Source: Novosphingobium mathurense
GTDB lineage: Bacteria; Pseudomonadota; Alphaproteobacteria; Sphingomonadales; Sphingomonadaceae
Assembly: GCF_900168325.1 (NCBI RefSeq)
Contig: NZ_FVZE01000001.1
Location: 186,001-250,000, forward strand
Direction: 5' to 3'
DNA length: 64,000 nucleotides
Both the position numbers and the translations under genes were made by a program. Positions 51,417 through 59,868 of this stretch are shown in pieces. The stretch's first letter is position 1. Each line of letters opens with the position of its first letter. The notes below the pieces were generated by a model. That model saw only the letters and a list, made by a program, of their open reading frames with translations. It was not told the origin of the DNA and made no database searches.

Positions 51417-52132
51417 GCGGCCTTCAGCAGCGTCAGGTAGCGCTTCTGCGGCATTTCCACTGCGCCAAGCGAGGCGAGGTGTGGAGTGATGAACTGGCAG
51501 TCGAGCAGGATCGCGCCTGCGCGTCGTAAGGCCGCGACGAGCCAGGCGAGGGCGACCTTCGACGAATCGGGCACGCGCGAAAACATCGATTCGCCGCAGA
51601 ACACCCTGTCGAACCCGACGCCATAGAGACCCCCGACCAGCTGCCGCCCGCTGCCGTCTAGCGCCTCCTGCCAGCATTCGATCGAGTGCGCATGGCCCAG
51701 GAAGTGCAGGTTTTCGTAGCTGTCCTGGATGCGGTGGCTGATCCAGCTTCCGCCTTCGTCGTCATCCTCGCGCACCGCGCGCGGAGCGGCGCAGGCTTCC
51801 ATGACATCCGAGAACGCCACGTTGCAGGTCACGGTGAAGCGGCCGCGCCGCAGCGTGCGCGCCAGCGACTTGGACAGGTGAAAGCCATCGAGCGGGAGAA
51901 TCGCCCTCTGGCGTGGCTCGATCCAGAAGATTTCCGGATCGTCGCGACTGTCCGCCATCGGGAAAATCCCGCTGCGGTAGGCGAGCATGAGCAGTTCGGG
52001 CTCGATCATGTTCGCGGTTCGCGGTGCGTGCACGGTGGTTTCCGGGACCTTGTTCACGGCGGTATTGCCTTGCAGGAGCTTAGCAAATCGTTGTGCCGTC
52101 GAATATCTTGTAAGGACACTCTTGTAATCCAT
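51221..52132 (-). CDS. aat: Leucyl/phenylalanyl-tRNA-protein transferase with an antisense-encoded tail
   Basis: Adds Leu or Phe to proteins with N-terminal Lys or Arg, marking them for ClpS/ClpAP. The core (about residues 44-240) has IEPELLMLAYRSGIFPMAD, GGLYGVGFDRVFCGESMFS and DCQFITPHLASLGAVEMP. The E. coli enzyme ends soon after this last motif. Here about 63 extra residues (LGLGAGTGAGLGAGLGAGV and beyond) are read entirely from the strand opposite the DUF2155 tail. The first 42 residues are also extra, so the start may be further in. Confidence 0.9.
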   Translation of the reverse strand: MDYKSVLTRYSTAQRFAKLLQGNTAVNKVPETTVHAPRTANMIEPELLMLAYRSGIFPMADSRDDPEIFWIEPRQRAILPLDGFHLSKSLARTLRRGRFTVTCNVAFSDVMEACAAPRAVREDDDEGGSWISHRIQDSYENLHFLGHAHSIECWQEALDGSGRQLVGGLYGVGFDRVFCGESMFSRVPDSSKVALAWLVAALRRAGAILLDCQFITPHLASLGAVEMPQKRYLTLLKAAQFALESDAEALGLGAGTGAGLGAGLGAGVLSLPEGFAALLADAAEAGLASCPGKLIAQDLTQTS

Positions 52133-52163
52133 CGCGGCTCCATCTAGAGGCCACGGCGCCCGC

Positions 52164-52239
52164 AGGAGTGTAGCTCAGTTGGTAGAGCATCGGTCTCCAA
52201 AACCGAGGGCCCACGGTTCGAGTCCGTGCACTCCTGCCA
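52164..52239 (+). tRNA. trpT: tRNA-Trp (anticodon CCA)
   Basis: A complete 76-base cloverleaf including an encoded 3' CCA. The acceptor stem AGGAGTG pairs with CACTCCT, the D-loop reads AGCTCAGTTGGTAGAGC, the anticodon loop CTCCAAA has CCA at 52197-52199, and the T-arm contains GGTTCGAGTCC. It heads the conserved trpT-secE-nusG-rplK-rplA order, interrupted here by one membrane-protein gene. Confidence 0.97.
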
Positions 52240-52461
52240 ATTTTCCGAAAATCGTTGAGTTCGAAGCTTTCCCCTCAAGGGGTGACGATTCGTCACGCGA
52301 TCATGCGATGGGAATTTGCGGCGAGCGGAAATCGGCTGTATCGCTGGCAGGCTTGCCAATCGCCTTGTGACGATTAGGAGGGCCGCGTCCTGCGACTCGG
52401 ACCGTATGGTCCGTCCGGGGCTCACGTTCTTAGTGGCGTATCGGGGAAGATTCAGTCGCAA

Positions 52462-53973
52462 ATGCACGGAACCGCGCGGCACAATACGGTTGAGACAAGC
52501 GCGTCAGGCAGACTGAAACGCGACGAAGCGCTTTGGCTTGGCATTTTCCTGTCATTCCTCGCGGCCCTGCCAGCCCTGCTGGCGTGGACGCCGCAGATGA
52601 CGGACTATCCCTCGCACCTCGCCGGCTATCAGATCATGGTCGATCACGGGCGGGATCCGTTCCTGACCAAGTACTTCCAGTTCAAGTGGGAATGGACCGG
52701 CAACCTCGGCGTGGAACTGCTGATGGTGCCGATGGCGCCGCTGTTCGGGATCGAGCTGGCCGGCCGCATCATCGTGGCGCTGATCCCCATTCTTACCGGC
52801 CTTTCGATCATTTCGGTCAGTTGGACGCTGCGCCGCCGCGTCGGCGTCGGGGCGATCCTGGCTTTCGCGACGATCTGGTCGCCCTCGTTGCTGATGGGCT
52901 TCCTCAACTATTCGCTCTCGGTCGCGCTGGCGCTGTTCGCCTTTGCGGTGTGGGTCCAGCTCGATGAGCGTCACTGGACGCGGCGCCTGCTGTTCATCCC
53001 TGCGGGCTTCGTCGTGTGGCTTTGCCACGTATCGGGATGGGGCGTGCTGGGCGTCATGGTGTTCGGCTACGAATGGACCAAGCGGCGCAACTGGCTGGAC
53101 TGGCGCCCGTTCCTCAAGCCCTGGCCGCTGATCTTCCCGCTTGTGCCGATGCTGCTGGGCATGGGCGCCAATTCGAAGGTCTCGTACGGCGGCGGCGTGC
53201 TCGATTACAAATGGGGCATCCTCTACAAGGCGATGCGCAGCTACGACTACCTGCTGGACGTGACCAGCGTGGCGGTGTTGGCGCTGGTCCTGTTCGTGGC
53301 TTTCGTCACGCGCCGCATAGACGGGCGCATGGGCTGGGCAGCCCTGATCCTCTTCGGCCTGACCCTGGTGGTACCGCGGCAGATCTTCGGCGGTGACTAT
53401 GCCGACTATCGCCTCAGCACGACGGCGCTGCTTGTCGCGTGCCTCGCCATCAACTGGCCCGCGCCGCGCTGGGGCCTTGCGCTTTCCGGCCTGCTGTTCA
53501 CGAGCCGCCTCGCGATCACTTCGGTGGCTTGGTACCAGGACGCGCAGACGGCCCGTCAGATGATTGCCGCGCTCGACTACATGCCCGAAGGCGCGAAAGT
53601 GGCGACGGCGGTGGCCATCCCGCGCAGCCAGTGGCTCTTCGGCCCCTTCGAGCATTTCGGCAGTTATGCCGTCGTCCGGCGCAGCGCGATGGAGAACTCC
53701 AACTTCGCCTTGCCCGACGTACACATGCTCACGATGCGCGAAACCGCCTTCCGCTTCGCCGATCCGACGCAGCGCATTCTCTACTCATCGAACCAGCGGA
53801 TAGACTTGCGCAAGTTCCGTCCCGCGGTCCATGCCGAGTACCTGTGGTACATCGGCAAGGCGAAGCCGGTGGCACTGCCGGACGGCGCCCGGATCCTCTA
53901 CAGCACGTCCAACTCGTTCCTTGCACGACTTGCCATACCGGCAGACCTTGCAAATCCGGTGGACGGAAGCTAA
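52462..53973 (+). CDS. Polytopic membrane protein of unknown function
   Basis: A 503-residue protein with roughly 9-10 hydrophobic helices (from about residue 25 to 360) and a 140-residue soluble C-terminal region. An early periplasmic loop reads MTDYPSHLAGYQIM, similar in style to the first loop of GT-C-fold glycosyltransferases, where an acidic residue sits after helix 1, but no firm family match is possible. It lies between tRNA-Trp and secE, where most relatives have nothing. Small dyads (52282-52296, 52398-52413) lie in the 222-base leader. Confidence 0.75.
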   Translation: MHGTARHNTVETSASGRLKRDEALWLGIFLSFLAALPALLAWTPQMTDYPSHLAGYQIMVDHGRDPFLTKYFQFKWEWTGNLGVELLMVPMAPLFGIELAGRIIVALIPILTGLSIISVSWTLRRRVGVGAILAFATIWSPSLLMGFLNYSLSVALALFAFAVWVQLDERHWTRRLLFIPAGFVVWLCHVSGWGVLGVMVFGYEWTKRRNWLDWRPFLKPWPLIFPLVPMLLGMGANSKVSYGGGVLDYKWGILYKAMRSYDYLLDVTSVAVLALVLFVAFVTRRIDGRMGWAALILFGLTLVVPRQIFGGDYADYRLSTTALLVACLAINWPAPRWGLALSGLLFTSRLAITSVAWYQDAQTARQMIAALDYMPEGAKVATAVAIPRSQWLFGPFEHFGSYAVVRRSAMENSNFALPDVHMLTMRETAFRFADPTQRILYSSNQRIDLRKFRPAVHAEYLWYIGKAKPVALPDGARILYSTSNSFLARLAIPADLANPVDGS

Positions 53974-54104
53974 GTCGCATCTTCCTTCCGACAAGCGGAT
54001 AACATTTGCCCCTCCCGGCCCCGGCCGGGGCGGCGATTTCCCCTAGCCGGAAGATATGAGAGTTTTTTCTCAGGCATCAGGCAAGAGACACGAGAGCAAC
54101 TGAC

Positions 54105-54299
54105 ATGGCCAAGACCACTCCCGGCGAATTCATCCGGCAGGTGCGCGCAGAAGCCTCCAAGATTCACTGGCCCTCGCGCCAGGAAACTGTGACGACGGCG
54201 ATCTTTGTCGGCATCATGACGGTGCTGCTCGCCACGTTCTTCCTTGGAATCGACGCGCTGTTCGGCTGGGTCGTCAGCTCGCTCCTGTCGCTGCTGTGA
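54105..54299 (+). CDS. secE: Preprotein translocase subunit SecE
   Basis: A 64-residue single-helix SecE, the short alphaproteobacterial form. It has an amphipathic N-terminal part with the conserved FIRQVRAEASKIHWPSRQET followed by one membrane helix (about 30-58). It clamps SecY in the protein-export channel. It lies 29 bases before nusG, as in most bacteria. Confidence 0.95.
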   Translation: MAKTTPGEFIRQVRAEASKIHWPSRQETVTTAIFVGIMTVLLATFFLGIDALFGWVVSSLLSLL

Positions 54300-54328
54300 T
54301 CGTCTGAAAACCGGAAGAAGAGAGAACC

Positions 54329-54865
54329 ATGGCCCGTTGGTACATCATCCACGCCTACTCCGGCTTCGAGAACAAGGTTAAGGAAGCGATCCTGGCCGAG
54401 GCGGAGCGGATGGGGCTGTCGCAGCTCGTCGAAGAAGTGCAGGTCCCGCACGAAAACGTCACCGAAGTGAAGCGTGGCAAGAAGGTGCAGGTCGAGCGCA
54501 AGACGATGCCCGGCTACGTTCTTGCCAAGCTGACGCTGAACGACGACGTCTACCACCTCGTCAAGAACACCCCGAAGGTCACCGGCTTCCTGGGTGCCAG
54601 CGGCAAGCCGCAGGCCATCAGCGAGAGCGAGGCCGCACGCTACTTCGGCGCTGCCGAAGCCGCTGCTGCAGAGCCGCGCAAGCAGATCAACATCGATTAC
54701 GAGATCGGCGATTCGGTGAAGGTCCTCGACGGACCGTTCGCCAGCTTCAACGGCATCGTCGAAGAACTCGATTTCGACAAGAACCGCGTCAAGGTTTCGG
54801 TGTCGATCTTCGGTCGCGCAACGCCGGTCGAGCTCGACTTCGAGCACGTCGAACTCAGCAAGTAA
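54329..54865 (+). CDS. nusG: Transcription termination/antitermination factor NusG
   Basis: A 178-residue NusG: N-terminal NGN domain (RWYIIHAYSGFENKV) that binds RNA polymerase and a C-terminal KOW domain (about 128-178, VKVLDGPFASFNGIVEELD) that contacts ribosomal S10 or Rho. RBS GGAAGAAGAGAG precedes the ATG. rplK follows only after 3.2 kb, because a MarR-GNAT pair and two acyltransferase genes lie between them. Confidence 0.97.
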   Translation: MARWYIIHAYSGFENKVKEAILAEAERMGLSQLVEEVQVPHENVTEVKRGKKVQVERKTMPGYVLAKLTLNDDVYHLVKNTPKVTGFLGASGKPQAISESEAARYFGAAEAAAAEPRKQINIDYEIGDSVKVLDGPFASFNGIVEELDFDKNRVKVSVSIFGRATPVELDFEHVELSK

Positions 54866-54869
54866 TCCG

Positions 54870-54905
54870 GTACGACGCCGCGCCTGTCAGGGTGCGGCGT
54901 CGTAC
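54870..54905. terminator. Perfect 12-base stem shared by two convergent genes
   Basis: GTACGACGCCGC / GCGGCGTCGTAC with a 12-base loop lies just after nusG, and the loop contains the stop codon of the convergent GNAT gene. No U-tract follows on either side, so termination would be weak or Rho-assisted. Confidence 0.5.
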
Positions 54906-55582
54906 AGCGTCATCCAGACGCGGGCGCGCTCGGCAAAGCCGAGGTGTCCATAAAGCGCCAGCGCGCTTTCATTGTCCGCATAGCTGTGCAGGAACGGCAC
55001 GCGGCCTTCATCCAGGATATCGGCGATAACCTTGCGCATCAGCCGCGAGGCCAGGCCCCGCCCGCGCACTTGCGGAAGCGTGCAGACGCCGCTGACTTCG
55101 ACATAGCCCGGGACCCGCATGCGTTGCCCGGCCATGGCGACGAGCCTTCCCTCTTCGAACATTCCCCAGAACTGGCCCAAGTCGGCAGTGCTGTCCGCGA
55201 ACGGGCCGGGTTCGGTCAGTCGCGCCAGTTCCAGCATCTGCGGGTAGTGGTCGCGGTCAAGCCTCACCAATGCAGCATCGTCGAGGGCAGGGCGTTCACC
55301 TGAGAAAACGAGCTGGATTCCCTGACGGCGCTTGGCAACGCGCGTTCCTTCGGGCTCCATCGCTTGCCTCGCCTCTTGCTCCAGTTCAACGATGAACAGG
55401 GAGCCGTGCTGGCGAACGAGGGCGGCAAGATCTGCCTGGCTTTCCCGCGAGCGGTCCTGCGTTGCTGCGAGCGGACCGATGTCCGACCGATAGCGCCGGG
55501 CCTTGCCCGATCCGATGGCGAACCCGGCCTGCTCGCCGGTCAGGGCATTCCAGATCAGACGGTCGAGGACATGTTCGCTCAT
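54887..55582 (-). CDS. GNAT family N-acetyltransferase
   Basis: A 231-residue protein with a C-terminal FR47-like acetyltransferase domain. The acetyl-CoA loop VCTLPQVRGRGLASRLMRKV (about 168-187) and the following LHSYADNESALALYGHLGF are typical. The N-terminal 100 residues are a poorly conserved second domain. The substrate is unknown. Its start overlaps the MarR stop as ATGA, so it is co-translated with that regulator. Confidence 0.88.
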   Translation of the reverse strand: MSEHVLDRLIWNALTGEQAGFAIGSGKARRYRSDIGPLAATQDRSRESQADLAALVRQHGSLFIVELEQEARQAMEPEGTRVAKRRQGIQLVFSGERPALDDAALVRLDRDHYPQMLELARLTEPGPFADSTADLGQFWGMFEEGRLVAMAGQRMRVPGYVEVSGVCTLPQVRGRGLASRLMRKVIADILDEGRVPFLHSYADNESALALYGHLGFAERARVWMTLYDAAP

Positions 55583-56094
55583 GATCCGCTCCCTTCACTA
55601 AGCATGGCGCGCAGGCGCTGTTCGAACGGGGTCATTGCCAGGGCATGATCGAGGCGGGTGAGGTGGCCCAGCAGGTCGTCGGCGGGCCCTTCGCACAAGT
55701 CGGCCACGGCGCGCTGGACCAGCGGAAACACGCGTTCCTGAACGCGCGCCAGAAGCGCGCGGCCGGCATCGCTGAGGGTGAAGGCGCGCAGGCGTTGGTC
55801 ACCATCGTTCTCGACTTGCTCGATCAGGCCCTCGACCAGCAGCTTGCCGATGCCGCGGGTGATGCCGGGCTGGCTCAGGTCAAGCCGCCGGGCCAGCGCA
55901 CCGACAGTCAGAGGACCATGTTCCAGCGCGACAATGATCGGAAACTGGGCAGGTTGCAGGGTAATGCCTTCCAACCCGGCGAGTTCGGAAACGCCCGCCT
56001 GCAAACGTTCGCCCAGACGGCGAAAACGGCTTCCCAGGCACAGGAACCCGAGTTCGGCGATCAGATCGGTGGCTTTCGCGTTACCATTTTCCAT
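55579..56094 (-). CDS. MarR family transcriptional regulator
   Basis: A 171-residue winged-helix regulator. The recognition region LTVGALARRLDLSQPGITRGIGKL (about 62-85) and the wing (VENDGDQRLRAFTLSDAG) are typical MarR features. It is coupled to a GNAT gene downstream, and a 12-base palindrome lies in its promoter, so autoregulation is likely. The inducing ligand is unknown. Confidence 0.9.
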   Translation of the reverse strand: MENGNAKATDLIAELGFLCLGSRFRRLGERLQAGVSELAGLEGITLQPAQFPIIVALEHGPLTVGALARRLDLSQPGITRGIGKLLVEGLIEQVENDGDQRLRAFTLSDAGRALLARVQERVFPLVQRAVADLCEGPADDLLGHLTRLDHALAMTPFEQRLRAMLSEGSGS

Positions 56095-56104
56095 ATCGTG
56101 CTAT

Positions 56105-56116
56105 ATACCTTGGTAT
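56105..56116. promoter_or_regulatory. Possible MarR operator
   Basis: ATACC-TT-GGTAT is a perfect dyad 11-22 bases upstream of the marR-like start, next to TATAGC on the minus strand, which could be its -10 element. Binding here would block its own promoter. Confidence 0.5.
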
Positions 56117-56261
56117 GCAGTGCGCGGCAATCACCTGTTTCGTGTTGCATAACAGGCGTGATCATACCGAATTCCGTCGTGTATCAGGGTGTTGGATTGG
56201 ACTTAGCGCGATATTAACTAATCGGTCGCTACCCTGTGCATAAGATTTGGGGGAATTGAAG

Positions 56262-57338
56262 ATGCGACAAACGCACGACGCGTTTGGAGGGGGCGTGGTC
56301 CGGTTGGGGCAACTCGACGGCCTTCGCGGCATTGCCGTTCTGGTCATTGTCCTTGGCTACCAGGCGCAGGCTCTCTTCACGGCAGGTTCGTTCGACCATG
56401 CAGGACCGGTGATCGACTGGCTCCATACCTGGGGCTGGAGCATCGTCGACCTGTTCTTCGTCATCTCCGGCTTCATCTTTGCGCACATCTATATCGGTGG
56501 GCGAGGGCTCGGCAGCCGCGATGACTTGGCGTCCTTCACATTCGGGCGCCTGGCGCGCCTCTATCCGCTCCATTTGTTGCTGCTGGTCCTGTGCGCCGCG
56601 CTCTACTGGGGGCTTCCGCAAAACGGCGAGGCCGCGCTGCTGACCCACCTGCTCATGTTGCAGGGGCTGGTGCAGCCAGCGGTGCAGTCCTTCAATCCGT
56701 CTGCCTGGCTCGTCTCGGTCGAAGCGATCTGCTGCGGCTTCTTCGGGCTGGCGCTTCACGCCGGACGGCCGACACTCCTCAAGGTTTCGATCGCCGCCAT
56801 TTTCGTGAGTACGGTGTTCATCCTCGTTTTCGGTCTGCCGGGCGGGCCGTGGAATCAGGACCTGCTGATGCGCGGCATACTCGGCTTCTTTATCGGACAG
56901 ATCCTGTGGCGGCGGCGGGTCGAGCTCCGCAAGTCGTCCCCGCTCGTGCTCTCGGTCATCTTCGCGATCGCCATTGCGCTCGACATGGGCAATGTCAGCC
57001 CGCTGCTGCCGCTCAGCCTCCTGGCCTGGCCGTCCCTGCTGCTGCTGGCCCTGCGAGTGCCGCTTTTGGAAAGCCGCGTCCTGCTCTGGCTGGGCGATCG
57101 CAGCTACGCGATTTTCCTGGTCCATGTGCCGATGCTTGACCTGATCGTGCGGATCATGGGCAGGCAGGAAGGCAGCGGCTGGTTCATGCTCGGCGCGACC
57201 CTGCTTTACGGGCTGGCCGTCCTGATCGCGTCCGAACTGCTCTATCTGCTGGCCGAAGTGCCGACCCGGCGCCTCGTGCGCGGCCGCATCGACATGCGCG
57301 ATGTCAGCTTAACCCGGGCGTTACCGAGCAGGGGCTAA
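56262..57338 (+). CDS. Acyltransferase-3 family membrane protein lacking the usual histidine
   Basis: A 358-residue protein with about ten membrane helices, of the OafA/NodX/OatA type that O-acylates sugars. LDGLRGIAVL opens helix 1, and FGRLARLYPLH carries the conserved RxxRLYP arginines. The histidine usually found at the end of helix 1 is Tyr here (VIVLGYQAQALF), whereas the deleted copy downstream keeps it (FLYHTQQLF). It may have altered or no activity. I chose the ATG at 56262, preceded by GGGGGAA. Confidence 0.87.
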   Translation: MRQTHDAFGGGVVRLGQLDGLRGIAVLVIVLGYQAQALFTAGSFDHAGPVIDWLHTWGWSIVDLFFVISGFIFAHIYIGGRGLGSRDDLASFTFGRLARLYPLHLLLLVLCAALYWGLPQNGEAALLTHLLMLQGLVQPAVQSFNPSAWLVSVEAICCGFFGLALHAGRPTLLKVSIAAIFVSTVFILVFGLPGGPWNQDLLMRGILGFFIGQILWRRRVELRKSSPLVLSVIFAIAIALDMGNVSPLLPLSLLAWPSLLLLALRVPLLESRVLLWLGDRSYAIFLVHVPMLDLIVRIMGRQEGSGWFMLGATLLYGLAVLIASELLYLLAEVPTRRLVRGRIDMRDVSLTRALPSRG

Positions 57339-57364
57339 GAGCCGCCAGCGAATCAGGAGTTGGC

Positions 57365-57842
57365 ATGAATCGGGCGGCGGATGAGCCAGGGCGCGATGTC
57401 GGGAGGCTGACACGTCTCGACGGATTGCGCGGGCTGGCCGCCTGCGGTGTCGCTTTCCTCTATCATACGCAGCAGTTGTTCCCCGCAGGCATGCATGGGG
57501 ACGAGCCGCGCCTCTATCACTGGATTTACGACTGGGGCTGGACCCTGGTCGACCTCTTCTTCCTCATCTCCGGCTATATTTTCGCGCACGTCTGTCTGGG
57601 GCAGAACGCAGGTGAGGGCAGTGAGCCCCTGACTCGCGGCCGGTTGGCCGACTTCGCCGTCGCGCGGTTTGCCCGGGAAGGGCACGGCGCAAGTGGTCGT
57701 GATTGCCGCGTTTGCCGGTACGGCCCTGAGCCAGGCAGACTCGTGCTATCGCATGGTAGAGCAGCCGAGCCGCCGGGCGATCCGGCGGGCATGGCCGCGG
57801 CGCAAGCGACATATCGGCGCAGGAAGGACCAGTCCGGTGTGA
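57365..57842 (+). pseudogene. Acyltransferase-3 pseudogene with an internal deletion
   Basis: The first ~105 codons (57365 to about 57680) are a clear paralogue of the preceding gene (LTRLDGLRGLAACGVAFLYH, then DWGWTLVDLFFLISGYIFAH). After FAVARFAR the similarity stops in this frame. In another frame the typical C-terminal end of an acyltransferase follows (VVVIAAFAGTALSQ, then YRMVEQPSRRAIRRAW), stopping at 57842. About 200 middle residues are missing and the two parts are out of frame, so the gene is inactivated. It starts 27 bases after the intact copy. Confidence 0.8.
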
Positions 57843-58049
57843 TCTCACGGGTCGGCGGGTGCCTGTGCCGTGCAACTGTCTCTTCCCTTTTCTCCGGATA
57901 TCGTTTAGGGGCGCGCCCTTCGGACCGGCCCTGCCGGTGCGATTCCCGGCGGGAGGATGCCCGGTGCATCCGTCATACCGCTAAACATGAGCGCCCGATT
58001 TCGCCAATTTGCGCGGGGTCTGGCGCGAAAGTGTGAAAGGAGCGGCCTC

Positions 58050-58481
58050 ATGGCCAAGAAGATCGAAGGTTACATCAAGCTGCAGGTGCCCGCGGGCGCC
58101 GCCAACCCCTCTCCGCCGATCGGCCCTGCTCTGGGTCAGCGCGGCGTGAACATCATGGAATTCTGCAAGGCGTTCAATGCCGCCACGCAGGAGCTCGAAA
58201 AGAGCATGCCGATCCCGACCATCATCACGGTCTATGCGGATCGCAGCTTCACTTTCGTCACCAAGACCCCGCCTGCCACCTTCCTCATCAAGAAGGCTGC
58301 CAACCTCAAGTCCGGCTCGAAGGAGCCCGGCAAGGTTTCGGCCGGAAAGATCGCGCGCTCGAAGCTGTCCGAGATCGCCGAGATCAAGATGAAGGATCTC
58401 AACGCCAACGATATCGAAGCGGCTACCCGCATCATCGAAGGCTCGGCCCGCGCGATGGGTCTCGAAGTGGTGGAGGGCTGA
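58050..58481 (+). CDS. rplK: 50S ribosomal protein L11
   Basis: A 143-residue L11: N-terminal domain [20 protein letters not shown] and the C-terminal 23S rRNA-binding domain ([25 protein letters not shown]). It forms part of the GTPase-associated centre. I chose the MAKKIEGY start, preceded by AAGGAGCGG, instead of in-frame codons upstream. It is followed four bases later by rplA. Confidence 0.97.
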   Translation: MAKKIEGYIKLQVPAGAANPSPPIGPALGQRGVNIMEFCKAFNAATQELEKSMPIPTIITVYADRSFTFVTKTPPATFLIKKAANLKSGSKEPGKVSAGKIARSKLSEIAEIKMKDLNANDIEAATRIIEGSARAMGLEVVEG

Positions 58482-58485
58482 TTCC

Positions 58486-59187
58486 ATGGCAAAGCTGAAC
58501 AAGAAGCAGAAGGCACTCACCGAGAAGCTGGGCGACAACCAGAAGCACTTCCCCGTCGGTGAGGCTCTGACCCTGCTGCGCGAACTCAAGACCACCAAGT
58601 TCGACGAGACCGTTGAAGTCGCGATGAACCTGGGCGTCGACCCGCGTCACGCTGACCAGATGGTCCGTGGCATGGTCTCGCTCCCGGCCGGCACCGGCAA
58701 GACCGTCAAGGTCGCCGTGTTCGCCAAGGGTGACAAGGCCGAGGCCGCTCTCGCTGCTGGCGCCGACAAGGTGGGCGCCGAGGACCTCATGGAAGACATG
58801 CAGGCCGGCAACCTCGACTACGACCGCGTCATTGCCACCCCGGACATGATGGGCGTCGTCGGCCGTCTCGGTAAGCTGCTGGGCCCCAAGGGCCTGATGC
58901 CGAACCCGAAGCTGGGCACCGTCACCCCGAACGTCGAGCAGGCCGTGAAGGACGCCAAGGGCGGCCAGATCGAGTTCCGCGTCGAGAAGCAGGGCATCAT
59001 CCACGCCGGTATCGGCAAGATGTCGTTCTCGGACGAAGATCTGAAGACCAACTTCAACGCATTCGTCGACGCGATCGTGAAGGCCAAGCCTTCGGGCGCC
59101 AAGGGCAAGTACGTTCGCAAGATCTCGCTGTCTTCGTCGATGGGCCCCGGCCTCAAGATCGACACGACCGAGGTCGCCGGCGCCTGA
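58486..59187 (+). CDS. rplA: 50S ribosomal protein L1
   Basis: A 233-residue L1, the mobile stalk protein near the E-site. Family segments are visible: [20 protein letters not shown], the L1 signature near [20 protein letters not shown] and the C-terminal [18 protein letters not shown]1 usually represses its own operon by binding the mRNA leader; no clear mimic site could be recognised here. An intrinsic terminator follows, so rplJ and rplL are not in this transcript. Confidence 0.97.
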   Translation: MAKLNKKQKALTEKLGDNQKHFPVGEALTLLRELKTTKFDETVEVAMNLGVDPRHADQMVRGMVSLPAGTGKTVKVAVFAKGDKAEAALAAGADKVGAEDLMEDMQAGNLDYDRVIATPDMMGVVGRLGKLLGPKGLMPNPKLGTVTPNVEQAVKDAKGGQIEFRVEKQGIIHAGIGKMSFSDEDLKTNFNAFVDAIVKAKPSGAKGKYVRKISLSSSMGPGLKIDTTEVAGA

Positions 59188-59218
59188 TTCTTTCAGGACC
59201 GGGCAAACGGTTAGGAAT

Positions 59219-59253
59219 GGGCCGGCGGGGGAAACCTTGCCGGCCCTTTTCTT
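59219..59253 (+). terminator. Intrinsic terminator of the rplKA operon
   Basis: GGGCCGGC / GCCGGCCC with a 12-base loop, followed by TTTTCTT, 32 bases after the rplA stop. Confidence 0.88.
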
Positions 59254-59271
59254 TGCCCGGATGGTCCGGGC

Positions 59272-59868
59272 TCAGTCCGCTTTGATTGACAAGGTGTCCC
59301 CGGTGAACGCGCCATCCGGTAAGTGCAGGGCAGCGGCCTGATAACATTCGACGACGAGGCTGATCGGCCGCCCATCGGGTAGCTGAAGTACGGCGCGGTG
59401 GGAGAGGATCGTCCCTTTCGGGCAGCCCTCCGCCCGGCCACGGAATGCTGCGAGGCGTTGGCGGGTAAAGCGAAGCGGGGCGACGACCGTGCCGAAGGGC
59501 GTATCGGTTTCGCGCAGCGCGGCATTCATCTCCGGCGTCAGGCGCGATGGCACGAACCAGTTATGTGCCTGCGACAGCGTCACCCCGCCGCAGTCGAGCT
59601 TGACATGGCGATACCCCAGGTTCGCCTTGCCCTCCACGCGCAGCAGGTCGAGCGCGTCCGAAGGCAGGGGCGCATCGTCGTTGCGGACGGCATTGGCGGA
59701 AACCCGAGGAGGATTGCCGATCCCCCTTGCCATGCACCAGTCCTGCAGTGCCAGCGTCGCGCTGTCCTGCGCGGCAAGGGCCCGTTCGAACTGACCCAGC
59801 GTGGCGCTGGCGCAGCCGTTGAGCGCAAGCGAAAGCAGCAGGGGCGCTATGGTGGCCTTAGATGCCAC
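59272..59868 (-). CDS. Lipoprotein with a chorismate-lyase-like domain (uncertain)
   Basis: A 198-residue product when started at the GTG at 59868, which overlaps the upstream stop by 11 bases and gives a clean lipoprotein signal (ATIAPLLLSLALNGC). The mature part (WFVPSRLTPEMNAALRETDTPFGTVVAPLRFTRQRL, read in two halves) resembles the UbiC chorismate-lyase fold, in which TPLGxxLF and LTRxxIE are characteristic. A lipid-anchored protein would not be a normal cytoplasmic UbiC, so the activity is doubtful. Confidence 0.6.
   Translation of the reverse strand: MASKATIAPLLLSLALNGCASATLGQFERALAAQDSATLALQDWCMARGIGNPPRVSANAVRNDDAPLPSDALDLLRVEGKANLGYRHVKLDCGGVTLSQAHNWFVPSRLTPEMNAALRETDTPFGTVVAPLRFTRQRLAAFRGRAEGCPKGTILSHRAVLQLPDGRPISLVVECYQAAALHLPDGAFTGDTLSIKAD

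Noticed and set aside
52240..52461. Attachment site or island edge after tRNA-Trp
   Set aside because: No second copy of the tRNA 3' end, no integrase and no change in base composition within the window.
57365..58036. Full-length reading of the second acyltransferase frame as a 223-residue gene
   Set aside because: Similarity to acyltransferases ends near codon 105 and resumes in another frame, so the long frame is an artefact of a deletion.
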